A program made the position numbers and the translations under genes. The notes under the pieces were generated by a model, which worked only from the letters and a program-made list of their open reading frames with translations, ran no database searches and was not told the DNA's origin. This document shows, piece after piece, positions 8,409-16,887 of a stretch of DNA of 64,000 nucleotides. Position 1 is the first letter of the stretch; each line of letters opens with the position of its first letter. The DNA is from Streptomyces collinus. GTDB taxonomy: Bacteria; Actinomycetota; Actinomycetes; Streptomycetales; Streptomycetaceae. The stretch covers positions 5,518,001 to 5,582,000 of the forward strand of contig NZ_CP133771.1 in NCBI RefSeq assembly GCF_031348265.1. Reading direction: 5' to 3'.

Positions 8409-9329
8409 TCAGGACCGTTTCACGCGGGCCCGGCGCACGGCCCGGGTGATCACGGGCGGCAGCAGGTCCTTGGCGAGCCGGCGGGCCCGGGAGGGAGCCG
8501 GCCGGGCCGGGCGCGCCGCGGCCGACTCGGCGACCCGGGGAGCGGGGGCCGACGCGGCCACGGGCTCCACGTAGTGCCGTGAGGGCGGGAAGGGCGGCGG
8601 CTTCATGCCCCGCGAGCGGGTCCGGATCAGCCGGTGCCCGGCCGCCTCCTGAAGGCTCAGCCCGACGTCCGAGCGCTGCCGCAGCATCTCCAGCAGCTCC
8701 TCCTGGAGCGGCTCCGGATCGCCCCAGGTGGCGTACAGCTTCTGCGTGCTGAGACAGATCGGGCGCAGACCCCGGTTGAGGACGGCCTCCCAGGCGGCGA
8801 CCGCGACACCCGGGGTGTGCTCGGACCGGAAGTCGTCCAGGACGACGACGCCCTCGGGCAGCAGGATGTCGTGGGCCGCGCCGATGTCGCCGTACACGTG
8901 CTCGTACAGGTGCGAGGCGTCGATGTGGATGAAGCGGCAGGAGTCCGGGGCCACCTTCTCGTCCACCAGGGAGCTGGGGCCGGTGATCACCGTCGGCAGG
9001 GTGTCGTGGAAGGAGAGGTAGTTCCGCTCGAACGCCTGCTGGGTGAGCGAGGCGTACGACTTCGAGGACTCGGCCTTGTTGGCCTCGTCCGGGGCGTCGC
9101 CCTCGAACAGGTCGCAGACGGTGAACTGTTCGCCGTCCTGGAGGTGGTGGCCGAGGAGGATCGCGCTCTTGCCCATGTAGACGCCGAGTTCCAGCAGGTC
9201 GCCCTTTATGCCGGCCTTCTTCTGCTGGTCCAGGAACCAGGTGAACAGCGTCTGGTCCAGCGGCGGGAACCAGCCCGGGACGTCGGCGAGTTCGCCGGGG
9301 TGCGTGTCGGTCGCTTGTGCTTGGGTCAT
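8409..9329 (-). CDS. TylF-like class I SAM-dependent methyltransferase
   Basis: A 306-residue protein with a Rossmann methyltransferase core: LLELGVYMGKSA is the SAM-binding loop, FIHIDASHLYEHV the acidic metal/SAM region and GVVVLDDF the later strand, as in the macrocin O-methyltransferase (TylF, Methyltransf_24) group. The last ~70 residues are Ala/Pro/Arg-rich and probably disordered. It lies beside glycan acyl- and glycosyltransferase genes, so a sugar O-methyl modification is a fair guess. GAAGG precedes the ATG. Confidence 0.75.
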   Translation of the reverse strand: MTQAQATDTHPGELADVPGWFPPLDQTLFTWFLDQQKKAGIKGDLLELGVYMGKSAILLGHHLQDGEQFTVCDLFEGDAPDEANKAESSKSYASLTQQAFERNYLSFHDTLPTVITGPSSLVDEKVAPDSCRFIHIDASHLYEHVYGDIGAAHDILLPEGVVVLDDFRSEHTPGVAVAAWEAVLNRGLRPICLSTQKLYATWGDPEPLQEELLEMLRQRSDVGLSLQEAAGHRLIRTRSRGMKPPPFPPSRHYVEPVAASAPAPRVAESAAARPARPAPSRARRLAKDLLPPVITRAVRRARVKRS

Positions 9330-9393
9330 GAGACGAGCCTTCTCTCTGAGCGTTGCCCCGATCGACGGCCGGTTGAACGTCCCGTGAACAGGG

Positions 9394-10548
9394 TCAGCGG
9401 GTCTTCGTCAGGGCCGCCCGCAGCCGGGGCGTCAGCGGCTTCTCCACATACTTGTTCAGCAACCATGCCAGCAGCAGCATTGACGCCACCGTCAGCGCGA
9501 AGGTCACCCCTGAGGCGAGCCCCAAGCCGCGGTGCAGGGCATGGATCACGACCCAGCCGAGATGCTCGTGGACGAGGTAGAAGGGGTACGTCAGTGCGCC
9601 CGCGACCGTCAGCCACCGCCAGTTGACGCGGCCCAGCAGGCCCAGCGCGATCGCGGCGACCGCCACGAAGCCGAACGTCACGACGGCGATGATCCCGAAC
9701 GAGGAGCGGTAGGAGAAGGCATCCGGGTCGGGCGCGTGCCACAGCCCCTGCACCGCGTAGTGCTGGCCGATCAGCCAGCTGACGGCGACGATGGCCCACC
9801 CGTAGACGTCCCGCCGGTCGCGGTGCACGAGGTAGAGGCCGACACCGCCGATGAAGAAGGGTGCGTACTCGGGCATCAGGACGATGTCGAGCAGCGGCAT
9901 GTGCGCGTTCTCGGCGATCACCGCCGCCAGCGTCCAGCCCGCGCAGAACATGATCACCCGGCGGCGGTTCGCCCCGGGCAGCACGACGCACAGGGCGAAC
10001 AGGGCGTAGAAGCGGACCTCCGCCCACAGGGTCCAGCACACCCCGAGCACCCGGTCCACGCCCAGCGGCATCTGCAGCATGGTCAGGTTGACCAGGGCGT
10101 CGCTGGGCGAGACGGCCTGGTAGGCCACCACCGGCAGCGCGAACACCGCCGTGACGATGAGCACCGCCACCCAGTAGGCGGGCAGCAGCCGGGAGGCGCG
10201 GGAGGCGAAGAACGACTTCAGGGGACGGCCCCAGCCGCTCATGCAGATGACGAACCCGCTGATCACGAAGAAGACCTGGACGCCGAGGCAGCCGTAGGCG
10301 AACAGCGAGTGCAGGGTGGGGAACTGGTCCCTGGGCGAGGTGCCCCAGGCCTCGGCGACCTCACCGCCGCGTCCGCCGTAGTGGTACAGCGCCACCATCA
10401 GCGCGGCCACCAGCCGCAGTCCGTCGAGGGCGCGCAGCCGGCCGCCGGAGTCCCCTCTGCGCCGTGGGACGGTCGTGGCGCCCGGTGGGTCGACCAGCAC
10501 GGCGACACCGGGCTGGGGCTTACGGGTGCTGACGACCGTCTCGGTCAC
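9394..10548 (-). CDS. Acyltransferase family 3 membrane protein (glycan O-acyltransferase)
   Basis: A 384-residue integral membrane acyltransferase with about ten hydrophobic segments. Family hallmarks are LDGLRLVAALMVALYHYGG (catalytic His-like position), GVQVFFVISGF and the RASRLLPAYW cluster. Such proteins O-acetylate or acylate surface sugars. GTG 10548 is chosen for AGAGGT 8 bases upstream. It belongs to the leftward half of the wall-polymer locus. About 110 bases without a gene separate it from the next upstream gene, and I see nothing in them. Confidence 0.85.
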   Translation of the reverse strand: MTETVVSTRKPQPGVAVLVDPPGATTVPRRRGDSGGRLRALDGLRLVAALMVALYHYGGRGGEVAEAWGTSPRDQFPTLHSLFAYGCLGVQVFFVISGFVICMSGWGRPLKSFFASRASRLLPAYWVAVLIVTAVFALPVVAYQAVSPSDALVNLTMLQMPLGVDRVLGVCWTLWAEVRFYALFALCVVLPGANRRRVIMFCAGWTLAAVIAENAHMPLLDIVLMPEYAPFFIGGVGLYLVHRDRRDVYGWAIVAVSWLIGQHYAVQGLWHAPDPDAFSYRSSFGIIAVVTFGFVAVAAIALGLLGRVNWRWLTVAGALTYPFYLVHEHLGWVVIHALHRGLGLASGVTFALTVASMLLLAWLLNKYVEKPLTPRLRAALTKTR

Positions 10549-10724
10549 GCTGGAAACCTCTGTGTGGCTCGTATGTCCTTTGCCTGAGCCGCCTGTGGGG
10601 CGGGCGCCTGTCACCCTAGGACGAGAGTTGACGTAATTACGTTCGATGGCGACAGGCTTCGCCCGCCGGTCTCCATGGGTTCATCTGGATGTCGCCGGGG
10701 GGCGGGCGGCCGGGCGGGACCGGC

Positions 10725-12056
10725 TCAGCGGCGGACCGCCTTGCGCAGGGCCCGGGCCCTCCTGACCACCCGGCGTGCCGTGGAATTGCGCGGCAGGAAC
10801 GCCAGCCGCTGCGGAATGCCGCCGGGCAGTCCGAGCGCGGTCAGACGGCGCTTCTTGAAGTAGCGCCGGGTGCGCGGCCCGAGATGCCGGGCGAGGAACC
10901 GCTCGGCATGCGGGCGCAGGTCCGGGTAGATCTGCGGCTGCATGGTGAACCCGAGGGCCGTGACGAGGGCGGACAGCCGCTCGGCCGGCAGGAGGTCACC
11001 GTCCGTGCCGCTCTCCAGGTCGGGCAGCAGCGCGTCCGCCAGGGTGGCCGGTACCCGGTTGCTGTTCTGGTACGGCGTCAGCCGCTCCAGCAGCAGCTCG
11101 GTGCCGATGCGCGCGGCCGGCAGGTCGTAGAACGCCGAGGCCGTGAACAGCGCGGTCGAGAAGCAGCCGACGACCAGCGCGGGCCGGGCCCGGTCGAACA
11201 GCACCTCGGCGAGCACCGGCGTGTCCAGCACGGTGAGGTCCACGCCGAGCTTCTCGGCCTCGGTCTCCAGGGCACGGCTGTAGCGGGCCGGTGCGGTCGG
11301 GTGGGGCTTGAAGACGACCGTGCGGTGGCCGCGGGCGACGGCGCCCCGCATCATCCGCACGTGCAGGTCCTCCTCCTCCTCGGGGGAGAGGATGTTCAGC
11401 GCGGACAGGTACTGGCCGAGCAGCAGCGCCGAGTCGCCGGGGACGTCCGGCAGCTCGGGCACCGTCTCGGTGACCTCGCCGAGCACCTTCAGGAACGCGG
11501 GCGTCGGCACCAGGTGCGCCGGCACGCCGAACTCGGTGAGCAGCACCGGCGTGAGCCCCGGCACCAGATCCAGGTGCAGCAGCCGCCGCACGCGCGTGCC
11601 GACCAGCGGGTCGAGCTTGTTGCGCGTGGGGCCGTAGCTCATCAGCCCGTCGGCGTAGACGTCGACGGGCGCGTCGGTGAACAGCTGGGCCACCGTCAGC
11701 GCGGGCGCCACCTGGATCGACTCCAGCACCAGGCTCACCCGGTCGTCGCCGAGCCCCCACAGCAGCCGCAGGTAGCGCTCGAAGAGGGGGATGTCGTCGG
11801 CGCGCGGCGCCCAGGCCCCGGGGTGGAAGGGGCGGATCGCCTCGTTCCAGGACAGCACCTCGTCGAAGTGCTCGCGCAGCGGGGCGAACCCCGGCATCTC
11901 GTCGAGGGCCGGAGTGGTCTCCGGGGTCGTGGAGTTGTTGAACACCAGCAGCACCCGGCGGTCCGGCTCCTCGAAGAGGTCCGAGTCGATCGCGGCGGCC
12001 AGGGTGGCGACGCCGTACAGCGTCGAGGCGCAGAAGATCTGAGTGGTCCCGGGCAT
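10725..12056 (-). CDS. Polysialyltransferase-like glycosyltransferase
   Basis: A 443-residue protein resembling the alpha-2,8-polysialyltransferase family (PF07388 type), with an opening IFCASTLYGVATLAAAI and a late nucleotide-sugar region (VVFKPHPTAPARYS ... VVGCFSTALFTAS). The tail is very basic. It would polymerise or attach a nonulosonic acid from its CMP form, which fits the CMP-synthetase and synthase genes at 14623-16840. Its ATG overlaps the stop of the GT2 gene (TGATG), so both come from one message. Family assignment is by eye and moderately sure. Confidence 0.7.
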   Translation of the reverse strand: MPGTTQIFCASTLYGVATLAAAIDSDLFEEPDRRVLLVFNNSTTPETTPALDEMPGFAPLREHFDEVLSWNEAIRPFHPGAWAPRADDIPLFERYLRLLWGLGDDRVSLVLESIQVAPALTVAQLFTDAPVDVYADGLMSYGPTRNKLDPLVGTRVRRLLHLDLVPGLTPVLLTEFGVPAHLVPTPAFLKVLGEVTETVPELPDVPGDSALLLGQYLSALNILSPEEEEDLHVRMMRGAVARGHRTVVFKPHPTAPARYSRALETEAEKLGVDLTVLDTPVLAEVLFDRARPALVVGCFSTALFTASAFYDLPAARIGTELLLERLTPYQNSNRVPATLADALLPDLESGTDGDLLPAERLSALVTALGFTMQPQIYPDLRPHAERFLARHLGPRTRRYFKKRRLTALGLPGGIPQRLAFLPRNSTARRVVRRARALRKAVRR

Positions 12057-13042
12057 CAGGCGGCCGCTCCCGTCGTGGTCACCCGGCGCCGCAGCCGCCG
12101 CAGCTTGGACGAGCGGTCCATGTCCATGGCCTCCAGTGCGTCACCGAGTGCGTCCTGCGGCATGCGCTTGATGGCCGCCGCGCTCATCGACCGCAGCTGC
12201 CTGGCCACGGCCGGTTCGAACCTGTCTTCGTTGGAGAGGTGGTGGGCGATGATCGCGCAGTAGGTGCGTACCGCCTTCGGCAGCAGCCGGCCGGCGTCGC
12301 GGTCCGCGGCCGTCTCCTCGATCACCTGGTCGAAGGCGCGGATGAAGTCGAGCTGGCGGACGTCGCCGATCTGCGTCAGGGACGAGGCGACCCCGCGCCG
12401 GTAGAACACGCCCAGCAGGCTCACCACGGCGAAGGACTCCGCCTCGCGGTGCAGCCTCCAGATCCACGGCCGGTCCTCGGCCGTGCGCAGCCCGTCTGTG
12501 AAGTGGAGCAGGCCCTTGTCGACCAGGCGGCGGTGGTAGGCGCCGGCCCAGGCGTAGGCGTAGTCCACCGAGGTCGAGCGGTGGGCGGGCAGGATCGCCT
12601 CGCGCGGGCTGAACACCTCCCAGCGCCGGCCGATCGGCACCCTGCTCACGGAACGGGCCCGGGCGGTGGCCTGCACATGGTCGGTGCGGACGAAGTCGCA
12701 GCCCAGGTCGTCCATCGCGGACACCAGTTCGGTGAAGTAGCCGGGGGCCAGCCAGTCGTCGCCGTCCAGGAACGTCAGGTACTCGCCCTGCGCCGCGTCC
12801 AGGCCGGTGTTGCGGGCGGTGGCGAGCCCACCGTTTCGCTCATGCCGGATGTACCGCACCTGGGCGACATCCGAAAGGTCCTCGGCCGCTCGTTCGAGAA
12901 TGGCCGGAGTTTCGTCCTTCGAATGGTCGTCGACCAGGATGAACTCGAAATCGCGGTCGGCGTTCAACCGAAGGCTTCTGAGGGTGTCCGGGGCATATTG
13001 CTGCACGTTGTAGAACGGCACGATCACGGAAAGCTTAGGCAC
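12056..13042 (-). CDS. Family 2 glycosyltransferase
   Basis: A 328-residue GT-A transferase opening directly with the family start PKLSVIVPFYNVQQY. It has the nucleotide-binding VDDHSKD, the GDDW metal-site motif in YLTFLDGDDWLAPGYF and the acceptor-side AEDRPW. Start GTG 13042 puts the fold at the N-terminus; TTG 13048 is an alternative. No Shine-Dalgarno is visible, and a TAACGT box 7-8 bases upstream on this strand suggests a near-leaderless message. It is the first gene of the leftward operon, and the polysialyltransferase-like gene overlaps its stop. Confidence 0.88.
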   Translation of the reverse strand: MPKLSVIVPFYNVQQYAPDTLRSLRLNADRDFEFILVDDHSKDETPAILERAAEDLSDVAQVRYIRHERNGGLATARNTGLDAAQGEYLTFLDGDDWLAPGYFTELVSAMDDLGCDFVRTDHVQATARARSVSRVPIGRRWEVFSPREAILPAHRSTSVDYAYAWAGAYHRRLVDKGLLHFTDGLRTAEDRPWIWRLHREAESFAVVSLLGVFYRRGVASSLTQIGDVRQLDFIRAFDQVIEETAADRDAGRLLPKAVRTYCAIIAHHLSNEDRFEPAVARQLRSMSAAAIKRMPQDALGDALEAMDMDRSSKLRRLRRRVTTTGAAA

Positions 13043-13089
13043 CCGCAAAACGTTAGGAGGCCGCCCGGCAGTGGAACTTTCCGATGAAG

Positions 13090-13135
13090 GTACACCGGGT
13101 GAACTCCATGTGTCAGAACGGTGCACCCCGTGTAC
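13090..13135. promoter_or_regulatory. Large imperfect dyad between divergent glycan operons
   Basis: GTACACCGGGTG (13090-13101) and CACCCCGTGTAC (13124-13135) are inverted copies, 11 of 12 bases pairing, centred between two divergent operons. It could be an operator that controls both sides; no regulator gene is adjacent. Confidence 0.45.
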
Positions 13136-13190
13136 TTCCCGCTTTCCGGCAGGCCAGTTCGGCTCTCGGTGGGCTGTTGTTAACTTTTCG

Positions 13191-13219
13191 TTGAGTCGCG
13201 GTTCCGCCATACCTAGGAT
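13191..13219 (+). promoter_or_regulatory. Vegetative-type promoter of the rightward glycan operon
   Basis: TTGAGT (13191-13196) and TAGGAT (13214-13219) are separated by 17 bases, a good housekeeping sigma match, about 20 bases before GTG 13241. CTAGGA-N6-TCCTAG at 13213-13230 forms a perfect dyad over the -10 box. Confidence 0.6.
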
Positions 13220-13240
13220 TCGCTTCCTAGCGTCATCGAC

Positions 13241-14587
13241 GTGCCAGTAAGTACACCGAAGCGCCCGCGAATCGCGGTCCTTGCGGACTCCGACACCCGA
13301 TGGAAATGGGGTGCGCTGACCGCGGACCGCATCGCCCCGGGACCGTCCATGGAAACCGCACCGCGGGAGGGCGCGCAAGTCCGCCCGCTCCTCGACGGAT
13401 TCCTGCTGCGCGGCCGGGCGACGCCCACTCCGCGCCAGCTGGAGGAAGTGGGCGTGCGCGCCGACTCACTGCGGGAGGTCACCGCCGCCGAGTTCCTGCG
13501 CGCCATGGCCGAGGAGTCCTACGACCTCCTGGTCCTCTCCCTCGTGGGCGGCGGTGTACAGGCGATGCTGCACGGCCTGAAGCACGCCTGGCAGGACCGC
13601 ACCGAGCGGCCCGTCGTCGTCACCGGCTACGTCGGCGTCGTCTACGAGAAGCTCGCCGACGGCCTGCTGCTGCGGCACGGCGCCGACCTCGTCCTCGCCA
13701 ACTCCCGCCAGGACGCGGACCGGTTCCGGGCCGTCTACGAAGGGGTCGGCGCCGACGCCTCCGCGGTGACCGAGGTGGCCCTGCCGTTCCTCGGCGGCGC
13801 GCCCTACGAAGGTGAACACGACCCCTGCACGGTCGTCTTCGCCGCCCAGCCCTCGGTCCCCGAGAGCCGCAAGGACCGTACGTACCTGCTGAACCGGCTG
13901 GTGCAGCACGCCCGCCGGCACCCCGAGCGCGAGGTGCTGCTGAAGCTGCGCTCCAAGCCCGGCGAACACACCACCCACATCGAGGAGCTGCCGTACCAGA
14001 AGCTGGTGCAGCGCCTCGATCCGCCCGCCAACTTCCGCCTGGTGTACGGCAACATGGGCGAGGTCCTGGACCGGACCGACCTGCTGGTGACGGTCAGCTC
14101 CACGGCCGCCCTGGAGTCGCTGCACCGGCGGATCCCCACCGTCGTACTGACCGACCTCGGCATCCGCGAGTCGCTCGGCAACCACCACTTCGTGGGCTCC
14201 GGCTGCCTCGCCTCATGGGACCAGCTCGACGCCGGGCACCGGCCCGTACCCGACGAGGAGTGGGTCTCCCGCCAGGGCGTCGCCGCGGACGGCTCCTACG
14301 ACTCCGCCTTCGACGCTGCCCGCGAGCGCATCGCCAAGCTGCTCGACCGGCCCGGCGGCCTGCCGCCGCTGGCCCCGTACTACACCCCCGTCACCGCGCC
14401 CGGCTATCTGCCCGGGATCCTCGCCCGCCACCACCTCGGCCCGGACGGCGCCCCGCTGCCCGGCGCGCCCGCCGCCGACAAGGACCCCGGACCGGTCCGG
14501 CAGATCGTGCGCCGGGCGGCGCGCGGCGCCTACCGGCACGGCGTGCAGCGCGTGGCGCCCGTCATCCGGCGGATGGGCGAGCTGTGA
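13241..14587 (+). CDS. Putative glycosyltransferase (DUF6716-like)
   Basis: A 448-residue protein I place in a conserved actinobacterial family of unknown, probably glycosyltransferase, function. GT-B-like features are a first domain with LVLSLVGGGVQAMLHGLKHAW and a second with VVFAAQPSVPESRKDRTYL, LLKLRSKPGEH and LVTVSSTAALESL. The C-terminus is basic. It heads the rightward operon ahead of the nonulosonic acid genes, so it likely builds the same polymer. The donor and the linkage are unknown. Confidence 0.65.
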   Translation: MPVSTPKRPRIAVLADSDTRWKWGALTADRIAPGPSMETAPREGAQVRPLLDGFLLRGRATPTPRQLEEVGVRADSLREVTAAEFLRAMAEESYDLLVLSLVGGGVQAMLHGLKHAWQDRTERPVVVTGYVGVVYEKLADGLLLRHGADLVLANSRQDADRFRAVYEGVGADASAVTEVALPFLGGAPYEGEHDPCTVVFAAQPSVPESRKDRTYLLNRLVQHARRHPEREVLLKLRSKPGEHTTHIEELPYQKLVQRLDPPANFRLVYGNMGEVLDRTDLLVTVSSTAALESLHRRIPTVVLTDLGIRESLGNHHFVGSGCLASWDQLDAGHRPVPDEEWVSRQGVAADGSYDSAFDAARERIAKLLDRPGGLPPLAPYYTPVTAPGYLPGILARHHLGPDGAPLPGAPAADKDPGPVRQIVRRAARGAYRHGVQRVAPVIRRMGEL

Positions 14588-14622
14588 GCCGCCCCGACAC
14601 CCCTGCCCAAGGAGTAGACCCC

Positions 14623-15888
14623 ATGTCCCGACCGGAAACGGGCCGAGGTGCCTCCGTGCGCCGCGTGCTCGCGGTGATCCCCGCACGCGGCGGCTCCAAG
14701 GGCGTGCCCGCGAAGAACCTCCTCCCCGTCGGCGGCGTCCCGCTGGTGGCGCGGACGGTGCGCGAGTGCCGCACGGCCCGGCTGGTGACCGACGTCGTGG
14801 TCTCCACCGACGACCAGGCCATCGCGGCCGCCGCCCGGGAGGCCGGCGCCGAGGTCGTGCTGCGGCCCGCCGCCATCGCCGGCGACACGGCCACCTCCGA
14901 GGCCGCCGTCCTGCACGCCATGGACGCCCACGAGGCCCTGCACGGGGCGCCGGTGGACGTGGTCCTGCTCGTGCAGTGCACCAGCCCGTTCATCGTCCGC
15001 GAGGACATCGACGGGGTGGCGGGCGCGATCACCGAGAACGGTGCCGACACCGCCGTCACCGTCGCGCCCTTCCACGGGTTCGTCTGGCGGGACGCCGACG
15101 ACGAGGCAGCGGCCGGCTCCGTCGCGGAGACCGACGCCGCGGTCGGCGGCGGCTACGGCGTCAACCACGACAAGTCCTTCCGGCCCCGTCGCCAGGACCG
15201 CCCCCAGGACCTGCTGGAGACCGGCGCCGCCTACGCCATGGAGGCCACCGGCTTCCGCAAGCACCAGCACCGCTTCTTCGGCCGCACCGAACTGGTCCGC
15301 ACGGACCCCGCGCGCGTGCTGGAGATCGACGACCCGCACGACCTCGCCCGCGCCCGGGCCCTCGCCCCGCTCTTCGACGCGGACCGCCCCGGCGCGCTCC
15401 CGACCGCCGACGACATCGACGCGGTCGTCCTCGACTTCGACGGCACCCAGACCGACGACCGGGTGCTCGTCGACTCCGACGGACGGGAGTTCGTCTCCGT
15501 GCACCGCGGAGACGGACTCGGCATCGCGGCCCTCCGCAGGAGCGGCCTGAAGATGCTGATCCTGTCCACGGAACAGAACCCTGTGGTCGCCGCCCGGGCC
15601 CGGAAGCTCAAGCTCCCGGTGCTGCACGGCATCGACCGCAAGGACCTCGCGCTGAAGCAGTGGTGCGAGGAGCAGGGCATCGCGCCGGAGCGCGTGCTCT
15701 ACGTCGGCAACGACGTCAATGACCTCCCGTGCTTCGCCCTCGTGGGCTGGCCCGTGGCGGTCGCGAGCGCCCACGACGTCGTGCGCGGCGCCGCACGCGC
15801 GGTCACCACCGTCCCCGGTGGCGACGGCGCGATCCGAGAGATCGCCAGCTGGATCCTCGGCCCCTCTCTCGATTCCCTCACCAAGTAA
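14623..15888 (+). CDS. neuA: CMP-nonulosonate synthetase fused to KdsC-like HAD phosphatase
   Basis: A 421-residue two-domain enzyme. Residues ~8-245 form a CMP-sugar synthetase that would charge a nonulosonic acid (sialic acid or Kdn) with CTP; the nucleotide loop PARGGSKGVPAKN and QCTSPF are diagnostic. Residues ~265-415 form a KdsC-type HAD phosphatase (DFDGTQTDD as nucleophile region, GNDVNDLPC as the last motif). The fusion suggests that the neighbouring synthase makes a 9-phosphate product, which this phosphatase clears before CMP activation. AAGGAG precedes ATG 14623. The synthase gene follows 13 bases after the stop. Confidence 0.9.
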   Translation: MSRPETGRGASVRRVLAVIPARGGSKGVPAKNLLPVGGVPLVARTVRECRTARLVTDVVVSTDDQAIAAAAREAGAEVVLRPAAIAGDTATSEAAVLHAMDAHEALHGAPVDVVLLVQCTSPFIVREDIDGVAGAITENGADTAVTVAPFHGFVWRDADDEAAAGSVAETDAAVGGGYGVNHDKSFRPRRQDRPQDLLETGAAYAMEATGFRKHQHRFFGRTELVRTDPARVLEIDDPHDLARARALAPLFDADRPGALPTADDIDAVVLDFDGTQTDDRVLVDSDGREFVSVHRGDGLGIAALRRSGLKMLILSTEQNPVVAARARKLKLPVLHGIDRKDLALKQWCEEQGIAPERVLYVGNDVNDLPCFALVGWPVAVASAHDVVRGAARAVTTVPGGDGAIREIASWILGPSLDSLTK

Positions 15889-15901
15889 GGACATCTCTGC
15901 C

Positions 15902-16840
15902 ATGAGCACCAACTCCCGTATCCGCCGGTTCGGTTCGCGCGAGGTCGGCCCCGGCCGCCCGGTCTACGTCTGCGGCGAGATCGGCATCAACCACAACGGC
16001 GAGCTGGAGAACGCCTTCAAGCTCATCGACGCCGCCGCCGAGGCCGGCTGCGACGCCGTGAAGTTCCAGAAGCGCACCCCGGAGATCTGCACCCCGCGCG
16101 ACCAGTGGGACATCGAGCGCGACACCCCCTGGGGCCGGATGACCTACATCGACTACCGCCACCGCGTGGAGTTCGGCGAGGACGAGTACCGCGCCATCGA
16201 CGACTACTGCAAGTCCAAGAACATCGACTGGTTCGCCTCCCCGTGGGACACCGAGGCCGTCGCCTTCCTGGAGAAGTTCGACGTCCCCGCCCACAAGGTC
16301 GCCTCCGCCTCCCTCACGGACGACGAGCTGCTGCAGGCCCTGCGCTCCACCGGCCGCGCCGTGATCCTCTCCACCGGCATGTCGACGCCGAAGCAGATCC
16401 GCCACGCGGTCGAGGTCCTCGGCTCCGACAACATCCTGATGTGCCACGCCACGTCGACCTACCCGGCGAAGGCCGAGGAGCTCAACCTGCGGGTCATCAA
16501 CACCCTCCAGCAGGAGTTCCCCAACGTCCCGATCGGCTACTCCGGCCACGAGACCGGCCTGCAGACCACCCTCGCCGCGGTCGCCCTGGGCGCCACCTTC
16601 GTCGAGCGCCACATCACCCTCGACCGCGCCATGTGGGGCTCGGACCAGGCCGCCTCCGTCGAGCCGCAGGGCCTGACCCGCCTCGTCCGCGACATCCGCA
16701 CCATCGAGGCCTCCCTCGGCGACGGCGTCAAGAAGGTCTACGAGTCCGAGCTGGGCCCGATGAAGAAGCTGCGCCGCGTCACCGGTGTGGTCGCCGAGGC
16801 GGAGATCGCCACGGCCGCGGGCGAGCCGGTCGGCGTCTGA
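15902..16840 (+). CDS. neuB: NeuB-type nonulosonic acid synthase lacking the SAF domain
   Basis: A 312-residue enzyme that condenses phosphoenolpyruvate with a mannose-type sugar (or its 6-phosphate). The barrel motifs are clear: CGEIGINHNGELENAFKLI, DAVKFQKRTPE, ILSTGMST, CHATSTYPA, GYSGHE and VERHITLDRAMWGSD. Usual NeuB proteins are about 345 residues and end in an antifreeze-like SAF domain that helps bind the sugar. Here the chain stops right after KKLRRVTG and the start of the linker, so the domain is missing. It works with the fused NeuA/phosphatase just upstream. In S. coelicolor a comparable gene region was linked to a Kdn-containing teichulosonic acid in the wall. Confidence 0.9.
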   Translation: MSTNSRIRRFGSREVGPGRPVYVCGEIGINHNGELENAFKLIDAAAEAGCDAVKFQKRTPEICTPRDQWDIERDTPWGRMTYIDYRHRVEFGEDEYRAIDDYCKSKNIDWFASPWDTEAVAFLEKFDVPAHKVASASLTDDELLQALRSTGRAVILSTGMSTPKQIRHAVEVLGSDNILMCHATSTYPAKAEELNLRVINTLQQEFPNVPIGYSGHETGLQTTLAAVALGATFVERHITLDRAMWGSDQAASVEPQGLTRLVRDIRTIEASLGDGVKKVYESELGPMKKLRRVTGVVAEAEIATAAGEPVGV

Positions 16841-16887
16841 ACGCACCACCCCCACAACCCCCCTTACGACGGGACGGTCGTACGTCG

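Noticed and set aside
13043..13378. Upstream extension of the GT2 gene on the minus strand
   Set aside because: It would overlap the divergent gene and its promoter, and the family fold starts directly at 13042.
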